Below are positions 1-7,337 of a stretch of DNA of 8,974 nucleotides, piece by piece. Numbering within the stretch: the stretch's first letter is position 1; each line of letters starts with the position of its first letter. This DNA is from Bacteroidota bacterium (lineage in GTDB: Bacteria; Bacteroidota; Bacteroidia; Bacteroidales; Porphyromonadaceae). The stretch lies in assembly GCA_023388555.1 (NCBI GenBank), contig JAEWGA010000067.1:1-8974 (forward strand), in the 5' to 3' direction. Made by a program: the position numbers and the translations under genes. The notes below the pieces were generated by a model. That model was not told the origin of the DNA. It ran no database searches and worked only from the letters and a program-made list of their open reading frames with translations.

Positions 1-87
1 ATTTTTAAGGGACCCAAAAAGATTGCAGTACAGTACAGCATTAACGACTGGACTGTTAAGGAGCGTGAGCTGAAGGCCGCGGAGTAA
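1..87 (+). CDS. C-terminal end of a truncated gene, possibly a fimbrillin-type subunit
   Basis: Frame 1 is open from the first base to a TAA at 85-87 and encodes 28 residues, including IAVQYSINDWTVKERELKAAE near its end. The start lies outside the window. The alternating hydrophobic and polar residues followed by D-W-T-V resemble the last beta strands of Bacteroidota fimbrillin (FimA/Mfa1-like) and Mfa-like proteins, and the next gene is a DUF4906-type fimbrial protein, which often follows such a subunit. The family assignment is inferred from context and a short fragment and is weak. That a real gene ends here is better supported: the frame stays open, the composition is protein-like, and the next gene follows 65 bases later on the same strand with no terminator between them, so the two may be co-transcribed. 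Confidence 0.55.
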   Translation: MFKGPKKIAVQYSINDWTVKERELKAAE

Positions 88-152
88 AGTCCGCCCATGT
101 GGCTAAATTCCCCCTCCCATTATTTCGTTTAATGTAACAGTTATTCATTGCT

Positions 153-3100
153 ATGATATCTTCCTCTTTTCGTTATACCCAATTGTTGTTGCTTTCCATA
201 GTCCTACTGCTGGTAGGTGGCTTGTATGGCTGTAAGTATGCGGTGTTTGACCGAGCTTCGGATGTGTGTAACCATACGGATGTTAAGCTGGCGTTTAGCG
301 TGGACGGCCTTACCCCAGTGGTGAAAAACCGTGCCTCGTTATCGGCAGAGGAGGAAAACGAGATAGAAGACTTGTGGATATTTATTGAAGGGGAACCACA
401 GCCCGGAGGACCCCCAAGTATACAGAAGTTACACTTTGTTATGGATGAGGGGGATAATATACCTCCCCTGACCGATATCCCTGGTGTCACGTTATCGTCT
501 CGTGGTACTATCCTGGTACTGGCCAATACCATAAGCAACAAAGTCGCATTTGGTGAGAAACCGCTGGAGGATGCTATTAACCAGTGCCGTACTATAGGAG
601 ATGTTCTTTCTATATCGATAGGATTGCGTGACGACAACATTTACCCCACCGAAGGCAAACTGCTCATGTGGGGCGCACTGTACTACGATATTCAATTGGG
701 CAGAGGGGTAACTGTTGCTGAGGATGGCTCTAAAAAGGTAATTGTGCCGTTGCGCCGAAGCCTTACCAAAATCACGGTGAATGTGAAGTCCGACTTCCCT
801 ACTACAGGTGCCGAGGGGCAGGATATTCAAACCACTTTAAACTTGAAGAGTTGGCACCCTTATGGGTTAACGCAAGCTGTGGACCATTTTCACATAGAGG
901 ACATTGATGCGGAACGGATGAATAGCATCTATATTCTTCCAAGTAATCCTCTTAACTACTTGCGCATGGAGGACCAGCCCTTTGAAGAGCCAGGTAACAC
1001 CTTTACCTTTTATATGCTCCCGTACGGTCCGAATAATGATAATAATGATAATAACGAACAGCCTGCTGTTGATGCGAATGACCCCGACTACTACGAAAAG
1101 CTGATTAAGCACTACCACCCCTCTTCCCCTGGTCCGGGTATAGAAGGTTTTACCGCAAACACGCCTAATGGCAAGGGGACTAATGAGCGCGATGGCTATG
1201 GTGTTAAGTTTCCCGCATTCACGTATATAATGCCAGTTGTTCGGATAGATGCGCAAATAGACCAGCGTGAGGTTTCCACCGCCCATGGCACAGCATCTGG
1301 CAAACCTATATACTCTGCCAACGTAAAGTACTACTTTAACATTGGTGAGCACATAGACGAAGGAGGGAACAAACACCCCTTCCAAATACGCAGAAACCAC
1401 CATTACATTTATAACCTTACCATAAAAGGAGTGAACCAAATTGTAACCGAGGTGGAGGACTTAGGCCCCGACTGGGACTACCAGAACAACTACGAGCCTA
1501 ACACCGCGTACGATGGTGACGTATACATATCGAGCCGTGAAATTCTCCGTGATGCTCCTTTCGGTACAGCGTTAATAACCTTTACTCAGGAGGCGTTTGC
1601 CAATGTGGATGTAGTAGTAGATGGCGGAGACCATGGCACAGGTTGGTTAAAGTTTATGCGAAACCCTCCCATTCAAAGAAGTCAGTTATTACCCTATCCA
1701 GGAGATGACTCCCCCTCTTTAATGAGTGTTGAGGAAATTGTAAAACAGCTGAACGACCCCGACTTTTACGACCCCGATACGCGTACCGCTACCTTCTCGG
1801 TTTACTTCGATGAGTTTTATTATCCTAACAACTTGCAAGATTGCCTTAATGCCCCAGACCGCGTAATTGTAATAGCTCCTAAAAGCGAAATTAAGAAGGT
1901 GAGTGCGGATAAACTTTCCTCGGTTTCGCGTGCCGTTTATACTTTCCGCCAAAAAGCTCCTTATACACCGTACGATATCAGTAAAATATCCAACAACAAC
2001 TTGGGGATTGCTATAGAGGTAATAGAAAACCCTAAGCTGAACTGTAAGGAGAATAATGCCGGCGTATATGGCTGGCCAGAGTGTGAACAACCGTGGGCAG
2101 GATACTTCGCGTTTAAACACTCTTTATCGGGGTATTTTAAAGGGATAGGTGCAGAGACGAATTACACCTGGGACGACTTTGTGAAAATACAAGGCGATAG
2201 CTACGTGGTAAACCCCCAAAACCTTTATATAAGAGAAATGGAGGCTCAGTTAGGGTGTATGACCATGAACCGAGACCTGAACGGAAACGGTAAAATAGAC
2301 CCAGGGGAAATTCGGTGGTATGCTCCAGCATTTGAAGAAATGGCACTGTTTACCTTGGCGCAACACGATATGAGTCCGGAAGCCAGGATTGGCGTACTGG
2401 GTAAACCAGACAGCTTTAAGCACTACATAACCTCGACCAAGGCAGGACACTTCAGGTTAAACAAAATGTCCTACTGGGGCGAGCTGGGATTAGTGACCAC
2501 TGAACAGGCGCACGACCCACAAATACGGGGGGAGGGAAAGACGGGAAGCCAAGACCGGAGTTACGACTATGTTACTAATGAATCAGAGTATGGGCAGGGA
2601 AAAATATACTACCGCTGTGTGCGTGTTATTGGCGGAGATGATGATGCCGCTACATATACCCGATTAGAGCAGAAAGATAGAAGGGGAAAAAATCCGGTAG
2701 AATTTGTACCGAAGCCTTACACCTACACTGGAACAGGACAGCCAGGAGACCCCTATAAAATCCATATCAACTTTGGGGAGAACGACAAAGTGCTCCGCCC
2801 TATTTACATGAAAGTAAGGGGACAGCTACCCGACCACACCCAAAATAGCTTGTACGCACGTCCGGTCCAAGACTTTTATGTGGCCAAGGAAGTGGTTAAC
2901 TATACTGGTGAGTATTACTCCGTTCCGGAAGAAGGTGGTGCAGGTAAGTTTGTACAGGTGAAAAACAAAAAGACCTTTACCTACAAAGAGGTACAAGAAA
3001 TACAACCGTGTAAACATTACAGAGAAGGAGCTGGAGAGGATAAAGAGTGGCGTTTACCCAATGCTGCCGAGCTACACATTATGGCATATACGCTGGTAAA

Positions 3101-3356
3101 ACCCGGGTCGTTGGTTCCATTGGATAGGTACGAATCCTACAATATGGGGTGGACCAACGTAACTAGTGGAGAGTACGACCGTAATGAGCCAGGTATGCAG
3201 GACCGGAGAATATATTGGTCCAGCACCCACATGGAAGCGGCTAACGGCGTTTCTTACCGTTATGCCTTAGGAAAGGGTATCCTGATGCCTACTATCACCA
3301 TAGTACGCCCCTCCAACGTGTCTGGTTATGTACGTTGTGTTAAGGATGTCCGATAG
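153..3356 (+). CDS. DUF4906-type fimbrial accessory/tip lipoprotein with two C-terminal lectin-like modules
   Basis: This 1067-residue protein starts with a hydrophobic signal (residues 10-24) ending in a lipobox, L24-Y25-G26-C27, so it is a predicted lipoprotein acylated on C27. There is no acidic cluster just after C27 of the kind that marks surface export in some Bacteroidota. Residues about 40-250 look like the N-terminal region of Mfa2/FimB/DUF4906 proteins: a DLWIFIEG strand, then GTILVLANT, then RSLTKITVNV. Residues about 500-560 look like an Ig-type beta region. A canonical calcium loop occupies 708-719 (DLNGNGKIDPGE). Two related modules follow: RWYAPAFEEM at 721-730, ITST at 759-762 and YRCVRV at 820-825; then WRLPNAAEL from 966, YWSST at 1021-1025 and VRCVKD at 1060-1065. 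These motifs recall DUF1566/FISUMP C-type-lectin-like folds. The likely role is a pilus-tip adhesin or assembly protein. The gene ends 32 bases before a strong terminator. The family call is fairly secure; the ligand is unknown. Confidence 0.8.
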   Translation: MISSSFRYTQLLLLSIVLLLVGGLYGCKYAVFDRASDVCNHTDVKLAFSVDGLTPVVKNRASLSAEEENEIEDLWIFIEGEPQPGGPPSIQKLHFVMDEGDNIPPLTDIPGVTLSSRGTILVLANTISNKVAFGEKPLEDAINQCRTIGDVLSISIGLRDDNIYPTEGKLLMWGALYYDIQLGRGVTVAEDGSKKVIVPLRRSLTKITVNVKSDFPTTGAEGQDIQTTLNLKSWHPYGLTQAVDHFHIEDIDAERMNSIYILPSNPLNYLRMEDQPFEEPGNTFTFYMLPYGPNNDNNDNNEQPAVDANDPDYYEKLIKHYHPSSPGPGIEGFTANTPNGKGTNERDGYGVKFPAFTYIMPVVRIDAQIDQREVSTAHGTASGKPIYSANVKYYFNIGEHIDEGGNKHPFQIRRNHHYIYNLTIKGVNQIVTEVEDLGPDWDYQNNYEPNTAYDGDVYISSREILRDAPFGTALITFTQEAFANVDVVVDGGDHGTGWLKFMRNPPIQRSQLLPYPGDDSPSLMSVEEIVKQLNDPDFYDPDTRTATFSVYFDEFYYPNNLQDCLNAPDRVIVIAPKSEIKKVSADKLSSVSRAVYTFRQKAPYTPYDISKISNNNLGIAIEVIENPKLNCKENNAGVYGWPECEQPWAGYFAFKHSLSGYFKGIGAETNYTWDDFVKIQGDSYVVNPQNLYIREMEAQLGCMTMNRDLNGNGKIDPGEIRWYAPAFEEMALFTLAQHDMSPEARIGVLGKPDSFKHYITSTKAGHFRLNKMSYWGELGLVTTEQAHDPQIRGEGKTGSQDRSYDYVTNESEYGQGKIYYRCVRVIGGDDDAATYTRLEQKDRRGKNPVEFVPKPYTYTGTGQPGDPYKIHINFGENDKVLRPIYMKVRGQLPDHTQNSLYARPVQDFYVAKEVVNYTGEYYSVPEEGGAGKFVQVKNKKTFTYKEVQEIQPCKHYREGAGEDKEWRLPNAAELHIMAYTLVKPGSLVPLDRYESYNMGWTNVTSGEYDRNEPGMQDRRIYWSSTHMEAANGVSYRYALGKGILMPTITIVRPSNVSGYVRCVKDVR
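1032..1058 (+). repeat. Short in-frame 9-bp repeat encoding Asn-Asn-Asp
   Basis: Two exact copies of AATAATGAT are followed by a diverged third, AATAACGAA. They encode NNDNNDNNE at residues 294-302 of the fimbrial lipoprotein, just after a GPN turn. The stretch is probably a flexible surface loop. Because the unit is 9 bp, gain or loss of a copy would keep the reading frame. Confidence 0.7.
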
Positions 3357-3388
3357 GTTATAGTACGCAGAAAACAAGGAATGCTTAC

Positions 3389-3434
3389 CAGCGTCCTCAC
3401 TGGCGATGATTCTCCGTGAGGACGCTGTTTTTTT
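3389..3434 (+). terminator. Rho-independent terminator after the fimbrial gene
   Basis: A perfect 12-bp inverted repeat pairs CAGCGTCCTCAC (3389-3400) with GTGAGGACGCTG (3416-3427) across a 15-base loop, followed by seven T residues at 3428-3434. It begins 32 bases after the stop codon of the fimbrial lipoprotein gene and separates that unit from the ABC transporter. The right arm contains a GTG that opens a longer reading frame in phase with the transporter, which should not be taken as its start. Confidence 0.93.
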
Positions 3435-3437
3435 CTC

Positions 3438-3445
3438 TACCTTTG
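3438..3445 (+). promoter_or_regulatory. Bacteroidota -7 promoter element (TACCTTTG) for the ABC transporter
   Basis: TACCTTTG matches the Bacteroidota primary-sigma -7 consensus TAnnTTTG exactly and continues into GCA, a common extension. It lies four bases after the terminator T-run and 36 bases before the ATG at 3482. No good TTTG/TTG -33 element is visible 19-21 bases upstream, where the terminator stem sits, so the promoter is called on the -7 box and its position only. Confidence 0.6.
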
Positions 3446-3481
3446 CAACCGTACTCCACCCGCCGCTTTGTTGAATATCCA

Positions 3482-5332
3482 ATGAAACAATTCTTCCATA
3501 CTTTGCACCGCTTCCTTCCTCCTTACCGAAAGTATTTGGTGGGAAGCCTCCTTTTTAATATCCTTTCGGCACTGATGAACCTGATGGCTTTTGCCATGAT
3601 TATCCCAATTTTGCGCATCTTGTTCCGGATAGATACTGCCACCTTCACCTATATCCCCTGGGGCTCGCTGAACCTTTCCGAGGCCGCTGGGTGGCGCTCT
3701 TTAAGCCATGTGGCTTCCAATAACTTCAACTACTATGTTACCAACCTGATATCTGCGTATGGGCCCGTGTTCACGCTGGTGATATTGGGTGTGTTCCTAA
3801 TTGTAATGACTTTCCTGAAGGTTGGGTCTGCCTACATGGGTATGTATTTTATGGTACCTGTGCGTACCGGAGTGGTGCGCGATATCCGGAACAGCCTTAA
3901 CGCTAAAATTATGGACCTGCCGTTGTCCTTCTTCAGCGAAGAACGCAAGGGCGATATCTTGGCTCGCTTTACCGGCGATGTTAACGAGATAGAAGGCTCC
4001 ATCATGAGTTCGCTGGACTTGTTGGTGAAAAACCCCCTGATGTTGCTCATCTTCCTGGTGGCAATGGTGGCTATAAGTCCGGGCTTAACCCTTTTTGTAT
4101 TGTTGCTGCTGCCGCTTTCGGGCTATTTGCTGGGCCGTGCCGCTAAAAAACTTAAGCGTACTTCCTTCCAAGCACAGGAGCAATGGGGGCTTACTATTAG
4201 TATGGTAGAAGAGGTGCTTGGGGGGTTGCGCGTCATCAAGGCGTTTCGTGCCGAAAAAGCATTGCGTAACAGGTTCGAACGCCACAATAACACCTACCGA
4301 GATACCCAAATGGGCGTGTTCCGTAGGCACGCCTTGGCTAATCCGCTTAGCGAGTTCTTGGGTACGGTGACCATTGCCGTGGTATTGTGGTTTGGTGGTA
4401 GCCTTATCCTGAGCAATAACGCCTCGTTCGATGCCTCGATATTCATCTACTACCTCATCATCTTTTACAGTATGATACAACCGGCAAAGGAGGTTTCTCG
4501 GGGAGTCTACTCGGTGCAAAAGGGTATGGCCTCGTTGGAGAGGGTGGACAAAATCCTACTGGCTCACAACAACATCACCAGTCCCGAACAACCAGAACCC
4601 CTACAATTCCAGCGCAGCATACGTTACGAAAACGTATGGTTCCGCTATGGAGACCGCTGGATTTTGCAGGACGTGTCGTTGGAAATCCCTAAAGGCCATA
4701 CGGTTGCCATAGTAGGGGAGTCCGGCTCTGGTAAAAGTACGCTGGTGGACTTGCTGCCCCGCTTCTACGACGTACAGAAAGGTAACATATATATAGATGA
4801 TACCAACATCCGAAACCTACGGGTGAGCGACCTCCGCTCCCTCATGGGGAATGTAAACCAAGAAGCCATACTGTTTAACGATACCATTCGGGCAAACATA
4901 GCCTTAGGAAACCCACAAACCCCTATGGAGCAAATAGAGCAAGCTGCGCGCATTGCCAATGCTCACGAGTTTATATTGGAAACCGAAGCACAGTACGATA
5001 CCAATATAGGCGATAGGGGCGGAAAACTATCGGGCGGCCAACGCCAGCGCATCAGCATTGCTCGGGCTATCCTTAAGAACCCCGATATCCTAATCCTGGA
5101 CGAGGCTACATCGGCTCTGGATACCGCCTCCGAGAAACTGGTGCAAGAGGCGCTGGACAACCTAATGAAAGGCCGCACCACCATCGTTATAGCACACCGG
5201 CTCTCCACCATTATTAATGCCGACCTTATTTGTGTAATGCACGAAGGTAAAATTGTAGAGCAAGGTACCCATGCCCAGCTACTACAGAAAGGTGGAAAAT
5301 ACGCACACTTGTGCCAAATGCAACAGTTCTGA
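3482..5332 (+). CDS. MsbA-like ABC exporter, fused membrane and ATPase domains
   Basis: A 616-residue ABC half-transporter that would work as a homodimer in the inner membrane, probably flipping or exporting lipid or another hydrophobic substrate. I chose the ATG at 3482; an in-phase GTG at 3416 would add 22 residues but lies inside a terminator stem and upstream of the -7 element. Membrane segments lie at about residues 19-42, 94-122, 186-235 (two) and 292-340 (two), with a long loop between the first two. The nucleotide-binding domain has Walker A GESGSGKST at 412-420, Q-loop Q460, signature LSGGQ at 516-520, Walker B ILILDE ending D540-E541, and switch H572. All key residues are present, so it should be active. 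The length is slightly above that of E. coli MsbA (582 residues). Bacteroidota carry several such paralogues, so I give no gene symbol. The sulfatase follows after 66 bases without a visible terminator. Confidence 0.92.
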   Translation: MKQFFHTLHRFLPPYRKYLVGSLLFNILSALMNLMAFAMIIPILRILFRIDTATFTYIPWGSLNLSEAAGWRSLSHVASNNFNYYVTNLISAYGPVFTLVILGVFLIVMTFLKVGSAYMGMYFMVPVRTGVVRDIRNSLNAKIMDLPLSFFSEERKGDILARFTGDVNEIEGSIMSSLDLLVKNPLMLLIFLVAMVAISPGLTLFVLLLLPLSGYLLGRAAKKLKRTSFQAQEQWGLTISMVEEVLGGLRVIKAFRAEKALRNRFERHNNTYRDTQMGVFRRHALANPLSEFLGTVTIAVVLWFGGSLILSNNASFDASIFIYYLIIFYSMIQPAKEVSRGVYSVQKGMASLERVDKILLAHNNITSPEQPEPLQFQRSIRYENVWFRYGDRWILQDVSLEIPKGHTVAIVGESGSGKSTLVDLLPRFYDVQKGNIYIDDTNIRNLRVSDLRSLMGNVNQEAILFNDTIRANIALGNPQTPMEQIEQAARIANAHEFILETEAQYDTNIGDRGGKLSGGQRQRISIARAILKNPDILILDEATSALDTASEKLVQEALDNLMKGRTTIVIAHRLSTIINADLICVMHEGKIVEQGTHAQLLQKGGKYAHLCQMQQF

Positions 5333-5357
5333 CCTCTTTTAACTCCTTAATATTTCG

Positions 5358-5365
5358 TACTTTAG
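5358..5365 (+). promoter_or_regulatory. Weak -7-like element (TACTTTAG) before the sulfatase
   Basis: TACTTTAG differs from TAnnTTTG at one position and lies 34 bases before the sulfatase ATG. The upstream stretch CTTTTAAC at about 5336-5343 is only a poor -33 candidate. It may be a weak promoter; equally, the sulfatase may be read from the transporter promoter, since no hairpin with a T-run is visible in 5333-5398. Confidence 0.3.
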
Positions 5366-5398
5366 CGCAATATACTACCCGTAAAACAGTCCAATAAT

Positions 5399-7036
5399 AT
5401 GAAACACCCCAATTCTCAATGGTTAGCACTTACCAGTGCCGTGTGTGCCAGTGCCGTTCCTTTGCAAAGCTGTAAGTCGCAAGCCGAAGCAAAACTGCAA
5501 AAACCCTACAACATCGTTTACATCATGACGGACGACCACACCGCCCAAATGATGAGTTGTTACGACACCCGTTACATACAAACCCCTAACCTGGACCGAA
5601 TCGCCAACGATGGCGTACGCTTTACCCAAAGCTTTGTGGCCAACTCCATTAGTGGACCAAGCCGCGCCTGCCTCCTTACAGGTAAGCACAGCCACATGAA
5701 CGGCTTCACAAATAACGAACACTCTATATTCGACGGCTCCCAACAAACATTCCCAAAGCTACTGCAAAAAGCCGGCTACGAAACCGCCGTTATTGGTAAG
5801 TGGCACCTGCATACCCTCCCCACAGGGTTCGACCACTGGGAAATACTCCCTGGGCAAGGAGACTACTACAACCCAGCCTTTATACAAATGACTGGTGACA
5901 CCGTTAAGCAAAATGGCTACGTTACCAACCTCATAACCGATAAAAGCATCGAATGGCTGGAAAACCGCCCCAATAAAAACAAACCCTTCTGCCTGCTCAT
6001 TCATCACAAAGCCATACACCGTAACTGGCTGCCCGACCTTAAGTATATACGCGAGTACGAGGACAAAACATTCCCCATACCCAACACCTTCTGGGATAAC
6101 TATAACGGACGCCCAGCCGCTGCCGCACAACAAATGAGCATAGCAAAGGATATGGACATAGTGTACGACACCAAAATGCTTAAGCCCGACACTAATACCC
6201 CCCTGAAAAATACTTACCTGGCCATGATTAGTAGGCTTACTCCCGAGGAAAGAAGCCGTTACGACGCATTCTACGACTCCCTGGCTGCCGACTTCTACGG
6301 CTCCCTGGCTGCCGACTTCTACGGCAGGAGCCTAACAGATAAAGAACTGGCAGAGTTTAAATACCAACGTTACATGCGCGACTATGCCAAAGTGGTGAAG
6401 TCCCTGGACGATGGGGTGGGAAAAGTACTGGACTACCTGAAAAATAACGGGTACCTGGAAAATACTTTGGTGGTTTACACGTCGGACCAAGGCTTCTATA
6501 TGGGGGAACATGGCTGGTTCGACAAAAGGTTTATGTACGAAGAGTCCATGAGCACTCCCCTAATAATGCTCCTGCCTAATGGGTTGCAACGCCGTGGCGA
6601 TATCCCCGATATGGTACAAAACATCGACCACGCCCCAACCTTCCTGGACCTTGCCGGGGTTGATATCCCCAACGATATCCAAGGTATTTCCTACCTCCCC
6701 CTACTCGTAGGAAAAGAAAGCCCTAAGCAACCTTTACGAAACGCCCTATACTACCACTATTACGAGTTCCCCGCCGAACACATGGTAAAACGCCACTACG
6801 GCGTACGAACAAACAGGTACAAACTAATGCACTTCTACAACGATATAGACGTGTGGGAACTGTACGACCTGGAAAAAGACCCCAACGAAACTAACAACAT
6901 ATACGGGCAACCCGGTACCGAAAAGCTAACCCAAGAACTCCTAACCGAACTAATACGCTTGGAAAAACAGTACCAGGACGAAGTCGCCCTTAAACTAACC
7001 CTACCCGTAGCCCAAGCGGCAGGCGTAGCCCAATAA
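5399..7036 (+). CDS. S1-family lipoprotein sulfatase, serine type (glycan 6-sulfatase-like)
   Basis: A 545-residue hydrolase that removes sulfate esters, most likely from host or environmental glycans. The signal peptide ends in lipobox L22-Q23-S24-C25, so it is a predicted lipoprotein. The catalytic motif is S85-G-P-S-R89-A-C-L-L-T-G95: a serine occupies the formylglycine position, so activation would need an anaerobic radical-SAM maturase (anSME), not seen in this window. Other active-site residues are D45-D46 for metal, K134 and H136 in GKWHL, K204 and H207 in HHKAIHRNW, D363-Q364 in SDQG, and K376 in the GEHGWFDKRFMYEES stretch. The C-terminal HYGVRTNRYKLMHFY and ELYDLEKDPNE motifs fit the DUF4976 region. 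The overall pattern resembles Bacteroides N-acetylglucosamine-6-sulfatase or mucin-desulfating enzymes; that substrate is my inference. Residues about 294-309 hold two copies of an eight-residue unit from an exact 24-bp duplication. No SusC/SusD pair lies beside it in the window. Confidence 0.9.
   Translation: MKHPNSQWLALTSAVCASAVPLQSCKSQAEAKLQKPYNIVYIMTDDHTAQMMSCYDTRYIQTPNLDRIANDGVRFTQSFVANSISGPSRACLLTGKHSHMNGFTNNEHSIFDGSQQTFPKLLQKAGYETAVIGKWHLHTLPTGFDHWEILPGQGDYYNPAFIQMTGDTVKQNGYVTNLITDKSIEWLENRPNKNKPFCLLIHHKAIHRNWLPDLKYIREYEDKTFPIPNTFWDNYNGRPAAAAQQMSIAKDMDIVYDTKMLKPDTNTPLKNTYLAMISRLTPEERSRYDAFYDSLAADFYGSLAADFYGRSLTDKELAEFKYQRYMRDYAKVVKSLDDGVGKVLDYLKNNGYLENTLVVYTSDQGFYMGEHGWFDKRFMYEESMSTPLIMLLPNGLQRRGDIPDMVQNIDHAPTFLDLAGVDIPNDIQGISYLPLLVGKESPKQPLRNALYYHYYEFPAEHMVKRHYGVRTNRYKLMHFYNDIDVWELYDLEKDPNETNNIYGQPGTEKLTQELLTELIRLEKQYQDEVALKLTLPVAQAAGVAQ
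6277..6324 (+). repeat. Perfect 24-bp tandem duplication inside the sulfatase gene
   Basis: The 24-base unit at 6277-6300 (CTCCCTGGCTGCC then GACTTCTACGG) is repeated without any mismatch at 6301-6324. It encodes SLAADFYG twice, giving D-SLAADFYG-SLAADFYG-R. A diverged relative, AFYDSL, lies just before it. The unit is a multiple of three, so the frame is intact. Identity including third codon positions points to a recent duplication. Confidence 0.95.
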
Positions 7037-7059
7037 CCCCCCAATACCTCTATAAATTA

Positions 7060-7115
7060 GGGGTGCCATAACTGTTTTCTTCACTACAAAACAGTTGTGG
7101 CACCCCCTTTTTTTT
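7060..7115 (+). terminator. Strong rho-independent terminator after the sulfatase
   Basis: A 19-bp stem pairs 7060-7078 (GGGGTGCCATAACTGTTTT) with 7088-7106 through a nine-base loop (CTTCACTAC). The only non-Watson-Crick pair is T7069 with G7097. A C and then eight T residues (7108-7115) follow. It starts 24 bases after the sulfatase stop. No comparable A-run precedes the left arm, so it probably acts only on + strand transcripts. Confidence 0.95.
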
Positions 7116-7233
7116 ATTCCTGCTACAACAACTTATCTATGTTAATTTGGTAGTTTGCAAAACCTAATACTGTTAATCATGCCCAAAACTCCCCCCGAAC
7201 AGCCCCTAAAATGTTAAAATGGGACCAAATCGC
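7116..7233. other. Intergenic stretch upstream of the htrA promoter, no gene seen
   Basis: The sulfatase and protease genes are separated by 301 bases. The left part is the terminator and the right part holds the htrA promoter and leader. In this middle part I see no convincing coding sequence, RNA gene or long repeat. A 13-codon frame (ATG 7179 to TAA 7217) is too short and proline-rich to support. TTTG occurs at 7146 and 7154, but no properly spaced -7 box follows. Confidence 0.6.
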
Positions 7234-7265
7234 TTTGTTGCTTCTACAAAATATCATTTACTTTG
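7234..7265 (+). promoter_or_regulatory. Bacteroidota-type promoter for the HtrA protease gene
   Basis: A -33 element TTTG (7234-7237) and a -7 element TTACTTTG (7258-7265) are separated by 20 bases, which fits the TTTG-N19-21-TAnnTTTG pattern with one mismatch in the -7 box. Transcription would start a few bases after 7265, leaving a leader of roughly 65 bases before the ATG at 7338. It lies well downstream of the sulfatase terminator, so htrA appears to have its own promoter. I see no recognisable CpxR or sigma-E type site. Confidence 0.65.
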
Positions 7266-7337
7266 TAATGCAAGATACCGAGCGATATTTACTCCCGTGT
7301 AGCTTAATAGTATTACAAACCTTCAATCGTCACAAAT

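Noticed and set aside
79..94. Small inverted repeat GCGGA / TCCGC around the stop codon of the first gene fragment
   Set aside because: The stem is only five pairs and no T-run follows, so it is not a convincing terminator.
867..1439. 190-codon open frame on the - strand
   Set aside because: It lies wholly inside the fimbrial lipoprotein gene, its protein has low-complexity hydrophobic runs (a string of isoleucines opposite the AAT repeat), and it has no recognisable motif.
7179..7217. Short frame encoding MPKTPPEQPLKC before htrA
   Set aside because: Twelve residues, no ribosome-binding signal and no positioned promoter; chance is sufficient.
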